From: a virus
DNA length: 42,978 bases
IMG/VR virus record: IMGVR_UViG_3300049432_000212
Span: 1 to 42,978 of that record
Strand: one strand, 5' to 3'
The notes below the pieces were generated by a model. It saw nothing but the letters and a program-made list of their open reading frames with translations. It was not told the DNA's origin and made no database searches. This document shows, piece after piece, positions 1 through 5,601 of the stretch; position 1 is the stretch's first letter, and every line of letters begins with the position of its first letter. A program made the translations under genes and the position numbers.

Positions 1-542
<542 letters not shown>

Positions 543-546
<4 letters not shown>

Positions 547-692
547 ACCAGGGCCTTTCCCAGTTTGATGGCGAGCCAGACGGCTCCAGGGGCAATCACT
601 TGAGCAAAGAGGATCGCCGTCACGGCGAGGCCGAGCGCGGCGGTGACGCTGTTGCGGGCCTCGGCGGCCACCGCGCGAATGATCGCGCTCAC
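543..692 (-). CDS. Small membrane protein, 49 aa
   Basis: This is a 49-residue frame with a GTG start that overlaps the preceding stop as GTGA; its own stop overlaps the next start as ATGA. A hydrophobic stretch of about 25 residues (roughly 16-40, rich in Ala, Val, Leu and Ile) should form one membrane helix with a short basic tail ending LGKALV. The function is unknown. It is paired with another one-helix protein immediately upstream, so the two may act together at the inner membrane, for example as exclusion or holin-like factors; that is only a guess from size and topology. Confidence 0.6.
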
Positions 693-802
693 AGGCCGAG
701 CCCGAAATGGAGGGCGACGGCGAGAACGATTGCGAGCCGGATGAGGGCGCGGTCGAGATCGTCGCGGCGGCGCCAGCGACGCGCGATGAGGCGGCCGATC
801 AT
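689..802 (-). CDS. Small membrane protein, 37 aa
   Basis: This is a 37-residue frame whose ATG overlaps the stop of the zinc-ribbon gene as ATGA, while its TGA overlaps the next gene's GTG. The N-terminal half is strongly basic (an RRWRRR cluster) and the C-terminal half is a hydrophobic helix ending LHFGLGL, so a single-pass membrane protein with a cytoplasmic basic tail is likely. The exact chaining of stops and starts argues that it is translated. The family is not recognised. Confidence 0.55.
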   Translation of the reverse strand: MIGRLIARRWRRRDDLDRALIRLAIVLAVALHFGLGL

Positions 803-1032
803 GGCCGGACTTCCGCGCGGCCGCGCTTCCAGACCGAGCCGCCAGCCCCGCTGTTCGGGGCTCCGACGAGCGGTAGAGCGGTGCCGCAGAAGGCGCATTC
901 GGCGCTGACGCGGCCGACATGGAAATGGGATCGCCCGCAGCCGGGGCAGACGTCGGCGCCGCCGCCGCGATAGGCGACATGATAGCCGCGTTGCGCGGGT
1001 GCGCCCTGATGGGTGAGAGCGATAGCGCTCAT
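799..1032 (-). CDS. Small zinc-ribbon protein, 77 aa
   Basis: The start at 1032 overlaps the stop of the Lar-like gene (ATGA); an in-frame ATG at 1044 is possible but lies further inside that gene. The protein contains CPGCG and, about 20 residues later, CAFCG, two Cys-X2-Cys knuckles that should bind one zinc, as in rubredoxin-like ribbons. The C-terminus ends in a basic WKRGRAEVRP tail. It could bind nucleic acid or a host protein, but nothing in the sequence says which. It is the third gene of the leftward operon. Confidence 0.65.
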   Translation of the reverse strand: MSAIALTHQGAPAQRGYHVAYRGGGADVCPGCGRSHFHVGRVSAECAFCGTALPLVGAPNSGAGGSVWKRGRAEVRP

Positions 1033-1205
1033 CGCGCGTTCCATTGAGCGGCGGCTGCTTCCTTCGTGGGGGAATCGGGCCGGCATCGGAAATCGCAATC
1101 GTGGCAGACGGGGAAGAAGCGATTTCCGCCGCCCGCCGAGATGATCTCGACGCCGCGGCTTCGACAGCATGGGCAAGCCTTCAGGCGGATTTTGGGGTCC
1201 GTCAT
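1029..1205 (-). CDS. Lar-like restriction alleviation family protein, 58 aa
   Basis: The 58-residue protein has a CPCC knuckle near residue 11, a second VCHDC knuckle near residue 33, and ends TKEAAAAQWNAR. This matches the layout of Lar-family proteins: a C-P-x-C knuckle, a second Cys pair, and a C-terminal ...eAi..WN.R signature. Lar of the Rac prophage relieves host type I restriction by modulating the restriction enzyme, so an anti-restriction role is plausible. Both ends overlap neighbours as ATGA. The assignment rests on motif layout only; many phage Lar-like proteins are untested. Confidence 0.65.
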   Translation of the reverse strand: MTDPKIRLKACPCCRSRGVEIISAGGGNRFFPVCHDCDFRCRPDSPTKEAAAAQWNAR

Positions 1206-1576
1206 GCCGCTTGCCCCTGCCGTTCCAGACTACGTCTGTGGCGGGCGAGCAGGCCTTCGAGGACTGGGGCGTTGGCCTGGCGGTCGAGCAGGACGTTGAA
1301 TCGCTGGAGCTTTTTCGCCGGGACGCGAGCCTTGCCGGCCATTTCGCGGTCGAGCTTCGCCAGCTCGGCGACTTCCGCGTCCGTCAGCGGCGTCCCGTCG
1401 ATCAGATCGGTGAGGGGCACCCGCTTGGTCGCGGACGCGCGGAAGTGATTGCCGATGAAGACGGTGCGCGTGCCGTCGTCATGCACCAGGTTGATGCGGG
1501 CGAGGGCGCGGCTGCCGTCCAGATCGATGAGCGCGGCGCTGCCCGCAAGTGGGAATGGAGCGTGGTTGTCGAGCAT
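1202..1576 (-). CDS. Hypothetical phage protein, first gene of leftward operon
   Basis: This 124-residue soluble protein begins MLDNHAPFPL. It is preceded by a strong AGGAGG ribosome site 5 bases before the ATG, and that site lies in one arm of a perfect inverted repeat (1581-1599). The first half looks like a small beta domain (ALIDLDGSRALARINLV, TRTVFIGNHF) and the second half is helical and charged. I do not recognise the family. It is first after the leftward promoter, so it should be the most strongly expressed and most tightly repressed gene of the operon, the slot often taken by recombination or anti-restriction factors. Confidence 0.75.
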   Translation of the reverse strand: MLDNHAPFPLAGSAALIDLDGSRALARINLVHDDGTRTVFIGNHFRASATKRVPLTDLIDGTPLTDAEVAELAKLDREMAGKARVPAKKLQRFNVLLDRQANAPVLEGLLARHRRSLERQGQAA

Positions 1577-1580
1577 GGGG

Positions 1581-1599
1581 CCTCCTGAGGTTCAGGAGG
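1581..1599 (-). promoter_or_regulatory. Perfect inverted repeat containing the ribosome binding site
   Basis: CCTCCTGA (1581-1588) and TCAGGAGG (1592-1599) are perfect 8-bp arms around a 3-base loop. Read on the minus strand, the 3' arm ends in AGGAGG, the ribosome binding site of the 1202-1576 gene, and the 5' arm is its complement. A transcript containing both arms would hide the site. The predicted start of the leftward promoter (about 1596) falls inside the 5' arm, so only transcripts starting further upstream would form the full hairpin. Confidence 0.6.
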
Positions 1600-1602
1600 C
1601 GG

Positions 1603-1630
1603 ATAATACGTGCCGTAACGCCCGTGTCAA
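1603..1630 (-). promoter_or_regulatory. Leftward early promoter (PL-like)
   Basis: On the minus strand a consensus TTGACA (1630-1625) is followed by a 16-bp spacer and TATTAT (1608-1603). It lies just upstream of the leftward operon. The -35 box overlaps one operator and the -10 box overlaps another, the same geometry as the rightward promoter near 2430. Confidence 0.75.
1605..1619. promoter_or_regulatory. Repressor operator, degenerate half (OL, inner)
   Basis: AATACGTGCCGTAAC has one good half-site (AATACG) and one degraded half. Its centre is 24 bp from the next operator, the same spacing as the rightward pair, and it covers the -10 box of the leftward promoter. Confidence 0.5.
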
Positions 1631-1643
1631 TACGTTATGTATT
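1629..1643. promoter_or_regulatory. Repressor operator (OL, outer)
   Basis: AATACGTTATGTATT fits the pattern AATAC-N5-GTATT. It overlaps the -35 box of the leftward promoter and the last bases of the repressor gene. Confidence 0.7.
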
Positions 1644-2379
1644 ATTGGAGCGTCGTCGCGCTGCTTGCTGGAGGTGGAAAGCTCGCCAAGACTGCGCGGC
1701 GCACGACGCCGATCACTCGTGTCTCTTCGTCCGCCGCATGCTCAAGATCGGGCGCGCCTAAGACGATCGGTTTCTGGAATTCAGGCCGATCCGATTCGCT
1801 AAGGAGGACATAATGACCATCGATCAGCGCCAGCCTTTTGCAGGTAAGCTCCACCAGGTCGTGCGATTGGCGCTGGACGATCACCAGCTCGCCAGGCTTG
1901 GCCTCGATCCTGCCGAACGCGATGCGCCGGCAAATAAGGGTGGCCGCGGTCGGGAGGGTCAGGTTCATGCTCTGGCCCTCCAGATTGACTGCGAACATCT
2001 CCTCCCCCTCATCACCGGTCAAAGCGGTAAAGTCGATTTCCTGAGGCTCGTCGGCATCAAGCACCGACGCTTCGCGCCAAATCCCGGCGGCCACAGTTCC
2101 GAGCAGCGGGATCTTCCGAACGACGCTGTAGCCGCGAGCGGCCCCGTACTCTGGCGCCTCGATGTGATCCAGGCCTAGCAACCAACCCGGCTGGCGCCTG
2201 AAGGCGCGCGCGTAACGAAGGGCTGCATCCACATCGAAGCCGCGAGTTCCGTTCTCGTGGCTGGTAAGCGTGGCCGGGGACCAACCGAACGCTTCGGCCG
2301 CGGCGGCGACCGTGCCGTACCCGGCGCCCTGTCGGGCTTCCCGCAGCCGTTCGGCCATAATGTCCTTGCGGCTCGCCAT
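1642..2379 (-). CDS. LexA/CI-type phage repressor (XRE HTH + S24 peptidase)
   Basis: From the start at 2379 this is 245 residues. The N-terminal 65 residues are an XRE helix-turn-helix (the AEAFGWSPATLTSHENGTR segment). The C-terminal half is an S24 self-cleaving domain: a likely Ala-Gly cleavage site in GTVAAG (residues 98-99), catalytic Ser137 in EGQSM and Lys181 in ELTCKRL, a Ser-Lys spacing of 44 close to lambda CI. It should repress both flanking promoters and be inactivated through RecA in the SOS response. A second start at 2358 has a better ribosome site (AAGGA) and would give 238 residues. It is transcribed away from the rightward early genes. Confidence 0.9.
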   Translation of the reverse strand: MASRKDIMAERLREARQGAGYGTVAAAAEAFGWSPATLTSHENGTRGFDVDAALRYARAFRRQPGWLLGLDHIEAPEYGAARGYSVVRKIPLLGTVAAGIWREASVLDADEPQEIDFTALTGDEGEEMFAVNLEGQSMNLTLPTAATLICRRIAFGRIEAKPGELVIVQRQSHDLVELTCKRLALIDGHYVLLSESDRPEFQKPIVLGAPDLEHAADEETRVIGVVRRAVLASFPPPASSATTLQ

Positions 2380-2403
2380 AATGCGCAGCGTAGCAAATTC
2401 TGT

Positions 2404-2418
2404 AATACAGTGGGTATT
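2404..2418. promoter_or_regulatory. Repressor operator (OR, outer)
   Basis: AATACAGTGGGTATT matches AATAC-N5-GTATT. It touches the -35 box of the rightward promoter and contains the best -10-like hexamer (TATTAC on the minus strand) for the repressor's own promoter, so occupancy could affect both directions. Confidence 0.7.
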
Positions 2419-2444
2419 GACAGGAATAATACGATGCGTATTAC
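2417..2444 (+). promoter_or_regulatory. Rightward early promoter (PR-like)
   Basis: TTGACA (2417-2422), a 16-bp spacer and TATTAC (2439-2444) form a good sigma-70-type promoter. The predicted start is about 2450-2452, one to three bases before the ATG of the Cro-like gene at 2453, so the transcript would be leaderless or nearly so. Confidence 0.75.
2428..2442. promoter_or_regulatory. Repressor operator (OR, inner)
   Basis: AATACGATGCGTATT is the most symmetric copy. With one flanking base on each side it is a perfect palindrome of two 7-base arms around 3 bases. It lies over the spacer and the -10 box of the rightward promoter, 24 bp centre to centre from the other copy. Confidence 0.75.
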
Positions 2445-2452
2445 GTGACAGC

Positions 2453-2896
2453 ATGTCACATCACCTCCAGCCCATATACAATGTGTGGGGCGGCAACGCC
2501 GAAGCGATGGCCGCAGACATCGACGAGCTCGGCGTCACCGTGCGGCAATGGCGCAATCGACGCGACATCCCCTCCCGCGCTTGGCCTAAGATAATCAAGG
2601 CAGCGGCCGCTAAGGGCGGCCTCTTGCGGCTGGAGGATTTCCTGCCCCCCGAGGCCAAGAGCGATCTCGCATTGCATGCGGGAAGTTCTGAACCCGAATG
2701 GCCGATCCAGTCAGCAAATAACGGCGCCGAAATTATCCGCCCGGATGAGGAGGCCGGCCCCGGCCACCCTTTCTCTGTGACCTGTTCCAGAACGTCGACC
2801 CGCCCGCAGGTCGACGCGAGAGCCGATCAATTGGGGTCGAACACCCCAGTCTCTTCGCCTGGAGCGTCAGCCATGCCGCCGGCTGACGCGGCATGA
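2453..2896 (+). CDS. Cro-like regulator, carph-isopro-type DNA-binding protein
   Basis: This 147-residue protein is the first gene after the rightward promoter. Its N-terminal 60 residues read as a helix-turn-helix of the YdaS/carph-isopro kind: a GGNAEAMAADI start, TVRQWRNRRDIPSRAW as recognition region, then an IIKAAAAKG helix. Such proteins take the Cro place in many alphaproteobacterial phages. The C-terminal 80 residues are Ser/Pro-rich and look disordered. The start at 2453 has no ribosome site and sits at the predicted transcription start, so leaderless translation is likely. Its stop overlaps the next ATG (ATGA). Confidence 0.75.
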   Translation: MSHHLQPIYNVWGGNAEAMAADIDELGVTVRQWRNRRDIPSRAWPKIIKAAAAKGGLLRLEDFLPPEAKSDLALHAGSSEPEWPIQSANNGAEIIRPDEEAGPGHPFSVTCSRTSTRPQVDARADQLGSNTPVSSPGASAMPPADAA

Positions 2897-3384
2897 ATGG
2901 CGACCGCGAAATCGTTCATCCGCCGCAGCTGCAGGGCGGCAAGGCGGCGACGAAGGCGCTGATCCGCGCCTTCGGCGGGCAGGAAGCGGCGGCGGCGGAG
3001 ACCGGCAAATCGCAGGCCCGACTGAGCACCTATGGCGGGCCGAACACGCCCGACTTCGTGGGTATTGACGTGGTGGTGAGCCTCGAGGGGCGCACCCACG
3101 GCACGCCCGGCCATCCGCACGTGACGCGGTGGCTCGCCGCGGAGGCCGGTTACATGCTCGTGGCCAAGCCAGCGGCTCTGCTGGCTACGGCGGATTGGTG
3201 TGCTGCGCTCGGCGATGCCGTCGCGGATTTCAACGATGTCCAGGAGCGCCTGCTGCGCGCGCTGCCCGGCGGGGTGTCGGCGGCTGAAATCAGGGCCGCC
3301 GACATTCGCGCGCAGATCGCCGAAGCCCAAGAGCGCCTTGCACAACTGGACCAGCTTGCCGCGCGAGCCTTGGAGGAAAGTTGA
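2893..3384 (+). CDS. CII-like phage regulatory protein
   Basis: This 163-residue protein overlaps the Cro-like gene by 4 bases. Residues 15-70 (ATKALIRAFGGQEAAAAETG then QARLSTYGG) look like a helix-turn-helix, followed by a VTRWLAAEAGYML helix, a layout seen in phage CII-type regulators of the P2/Mu kind. The last 40 residues (EIRAADIRAQIAEAQERLAQ) are a probable coiled coil for oligomerisation. A role in lysis-lysogeny or early transcription is inferred from position and fold only; a replication accessory role is the alternative. Confidence 0.55.
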   Translation: MNGDREIVHPPQLQGGKAATKALIRAFGGQEAAAAETGKSQARLSTYGGPNTPDFVGIDVVVSLEGRTHGTPGHPHVTRWLAAEAGYMLVAKPAALLATADWCAALGDAVADFNDVQERLLRALPGGVSAAEIRAADIRAQIAEAQERLAQLDQLAARALEES

Positions 3385-3938
3385 TGGCGCGGGGGGGCGA
3401 GGGCGCGGAGATGGAGAGGGTCTGGACCCTGTCGGCGCCCGCGGTCGAGAAGTGGCTGGAGAAAGCCAGATCCGGCGATCAGGTCGTTTATGCGAGGGGC
3501 GACCGGCTCCACCCCTCCGACGGGGTTCGGGCGCTCCAGGTGGCCCATGATGAGGGTCGCGTCACATTCAAGCAGGTGAAGCACGCCGAGTTCGATCGTT
3601 CTTACATCGCCCAGCGCTGCGCCGACCCTCGCCGACCAGGCCCGGCCCAACGCCTGGCGCGCCCGATACCGAGCGAGGACAATGACGAGATTGCGCTGCT
3701 TATGGCGGCGCTCCGGCGGCGCGCCGCACGCTCGGAGCCGATGGGCACCAACCGCGAACTTGGCGAGGATATTGCCGAGCTCGCCGGGATGAGCGCGCCG
3801 GTCTTGCCCGACCGCGTCGCCTATCTGCTGCGCAAGCAGATCAGCGCGGGGCGGCTCAGGGTCGAGGCGGCCGCCATCGGCTGCAGGGTGGCGACGATCG
3901 TCGCCACCGGCAAGCGGACGGCGTTGGTGTCATGCTGA
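3384..3938 (+). CDS. Hypothetical early protein, 184 aa
   Basis: It starts at ATG 3384, sharing one base with the preceding stop (TGATG), with a GGAGGA ribosome site 8 bases upstream. Residues 10-75 contain TLSAPAVEKWLEKARSGDQV and later VTFKQVKHAEFDRSYIAQR, which suggest a small alpha/beta DNA-binding-type domain. The C-terminal part is helical (IALLMAALRRRAARSEPMG). I do not recognise it. Its place between regulators and methylase genes suggests a regulatory or DNA-binding role, which is a guess. Confidence 0.65.
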   Translation: MARGGEGAEMERVWTLSAPAVEKWLEKARSGDQVVYARGDRLHPSDGVRALQVAHDEGRVTFKQVKHAEFDRSYIAQRCADPRRPGPAQRLARPIPSEDNDEIALLMAALRRRAARSEPMGTNRELGEDIAELAGMSAPVLPDRVAYLLRKQISAGRLRVEAAAIGCRVATIVATGKRTALVSC

Positions 3939-4120
3939 AGGGCGATCATCTGATCACGGTCCGCGAGGCCGTCGCCGACACGCCGCGGAGCTGCGGCACG
4001 CCGCAGCTCGCCGAGCGGACGCTGAAGGGTGAGGGCGACCAGCTGCCAATGATGCAGGCCGCCGTCACAGCGGTCGAGCGCGTGCTGAACGGAATGTTCC
4101 GATCAAGGGCGGCTTCATGA
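3932..4120 (+). CDS. Hypothetical small early protein, 62 aa
   Basis: This 62-residue protein overlaps the previous gene by 7 bases and the next by 4. It has no recognisable domain; the ends are mildly basic. The gene contains a perfect inverted repeat at 3988-4009. Translation is inferred from the overlaps that tie it into the operon. Confidence 0.5.
   Translation: MLKGDHLITVREAVADTPRSCGTPQLAERTLKGEGDQLPMMQAAVTAVERVLNGMFRSRAAS
3988..4009. repeat. Inverted repeat inside an early gene
   Basis: GAGCTGCGG (3988-3996), loop CACG and CCGCAGCTC (4001-4009) form a perfect 9-bp hairpin. No U-run follows, so it is not a standard terminator. Confidence 0.6.
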
Positions 4121-4368
4121 TGGGCGCCCAGCCTGTGCGCGGGGCCGCGCCGTCGTCTGGCGTCGACTGGATCTACCGCAAGGTTGCCGCGCTGCGCGCC
4201 GCTCGTGAGTTCCTCGAGCGGGCCGGCCTGCCGCCGGTCTCCGCCTCTGGCAACCGGGATTTCTACCGCCCTGGCGGGAAATGGAAGCTGCCGGGATGGG
4301 TCGGCTGTTTCGACGATGCCGAGCTGCTCGCCTTCGCCGAAGAGCGGGGGTTTCGCCATGCCGACTAA
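4117..4368 (+). CDS. Hypothetical early protein, 83 aa
   Basis: The 83-residue protein starts at 4117 in an ATGA overlap and runs 11 bases into the DUF5131 gene. It contains a helical segment (VDWIYRKVAALRAAREFLERA) and then a patch rich in aromatic residues (NRDFYRPGGKWKLPGW). The family is not recognised. The aromatic and basic C-terminal half could bind nucleic acid, but there is no direct evidence. Confidence 0.6.
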   Translation: MMGAQPVRGAAPSSGVDWIYRKVAALRAAREFLERAGLPPVSASGNRDFYRPGGKWKLPGWVGCFDDAELLAFAEERGFRHAD

Positions 4369-5476
4369 CATCGAATGGACGGACGAGACCTGGAACCCGA
4401 TCACGGGCTGCTCGATCAAATCGCCGGGCTGCCGCGGCTGCTATGCGATGCAGCTGGCGGCGACTCGGCTGAAGCACCATCCGAGCCGCGCCGGCCTGAC
4501 CCACGAGGTCAACGGCCACCACGTCTGGACCGGCGAGGTCCGGTTCAACGAGCAGTGGCTCGATCAGCCGCTCAAATGGCGGCGGCCGCGCATGATCTTC
4601 GTCTGCGCCCATGGCGACCTGTTCCACGAGGACGTGCCCGACGAGTGGATCGATCGGGTGTTCGCGGTGATGGCGCTGGCGCCGCAGCATACGTTCCAGG
4701 TGCTGACTAAGCGCAGTGACCGGATGAGGGCCTACTTGGGCGCGGATCGCTTGCCCGTCCGGTGGGCGAATGACGGCGAGATCGCCGCCAGGATCGCATC
4801 CACCGCGCTCGACTCGTTCCGCAATGCCGGGCGCATCTATCAGGCAGGGTTTCCCCTCCCCAATGTCTGGCTCGGCGTCTCGGTCGAGGACCAGGTGCGC
4901 GCCGACGAGCGGATCCCGGACCTGTTGGCGACGCCGGCGACGGTGCGCTTCCTGAGCTGCGAGCCGTTGCTCGGGCCGATCGCCCTTACCCGCATCCATG
5001 AGACTTGGCTGGAGGAAGGCGGCGGACGCACCGATGCCTGGGAGAGCTGTCTCAATGGCAAGAGGTTCGACGAGTGGGGCGATGGCGACATCGAGGGCTG
5101 CCCCAAGGTCGATTGGGTCATCTGCGGCGGCGAGAGCGGGCCGCGGGCGCGGCCGATGCATCCGGACTGGGCGCGCTCGCTCCGCGACCAGTGCGCCGCG
5201 GCCGGGGTGCCGTTCTTCTTTAAGCAATGGGGGGCATGGGGGCCTGACACTGGCCCCGGCGGCGACGTCGATAGAACCGGCCTTCCGCGCGATCGCATTA
5301 TGGAAGGGGCGGGCCCCTGCGCGGTCCTCGTCGACCAGTCGTGGCGCCATTTCGCGGACGGGTATGAGCCGCCCATCGAGCTTTGCAGCGGCCATGCCGA
5401 GTTCGTCTATCGGCTCGGCAAGTCTCGAAATGGGCGCCTGCTCGACGGCGTGACGCATGATGGGCTGCCGGCATGA
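4358..5476 (+). CDS. DUF5131 (phage Gp37/Gp68) family protein
   Basis: This 372-residue protein begins with the family signature IEWTDETWNPITGCS and a Cys cluster C18, C25, C28 followed by YA, similar to the iron-sulfur motif of radical SAM-type enzymes. Other family marks are VLTKRSDRM, NVWLGVSVEDQ, RFLSCEPLLGP, WVICGGESGPRARP and FFFKQWG. Members are common in phages; the exact reaction is unknown to me, and a radical-SAM-like modification of nucleic acid or protein is the usual speculation. The start at 4358 overlaps the upstream gene by 11 bases. Neighbours are DNA-modification genes, which fits. Confidence 0.9.
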   Translation: MPTNIEWTDETWNPITGCSIKSPGCRGCYAMQLAATRLKHHPSRAGLTHEVNGHHVWTGEVRFNEQWLDQPLKWRRPRMIFVCAHGDLFHEDVPDEWIDRVFAVMALAPQHTFQVLTKRSDRMRAYLGADRLPVRWANDGEIAARIASTALDSFRNAGRIYQAGFPLPNVWLGVSVEDQVRADERIPDLLATPATVRFLSCEPLLGPIALTRIHETWLEEGGGRTDAWESCLNGKRFDEWGDGDIEGCPKVDWVICGGESGPRARPMHPDWARSLRDQCAAAGVPFFFKQWGAWGPDTGPGGDVDRTGLPRDRIMEGAGPCAVLVDQSWRHFADGYEPPIELCSGHAEFVYRLGKSRNGRLLDGVTHDGLPA

Positions 5477-5601
5477 GGCCCGCCGCGCGCAGCCTGCTGA
5501 TCGGGGTGGCCTATATTGCGCTCGGCACCGTGGCGACGTGCGCGCTCGCCTTCGGGCTCAAGGGCATTGCCATGCTGATGGCGCTGGCGGCGGGATCGTG
5601 A
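5473..5601 (+). CDS. Small two-segment membrane protein, 42 aa
   Basis: This 42-residue frame is held between ATGA and GTGA overlaps. It has two closely spaced hydrophobic stretches (SLLIGVAYIALGTVATCALAF and GIAMLMALAAG) that would form one long or two short membrane helices. No family is recognised. The exact overlaps at both ends are the main reason to accept it. Confidence 0.55.
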   Translation: MRPAARSLLIGVAYIALGTVATCALAFGLKGIAMLMALAAGS

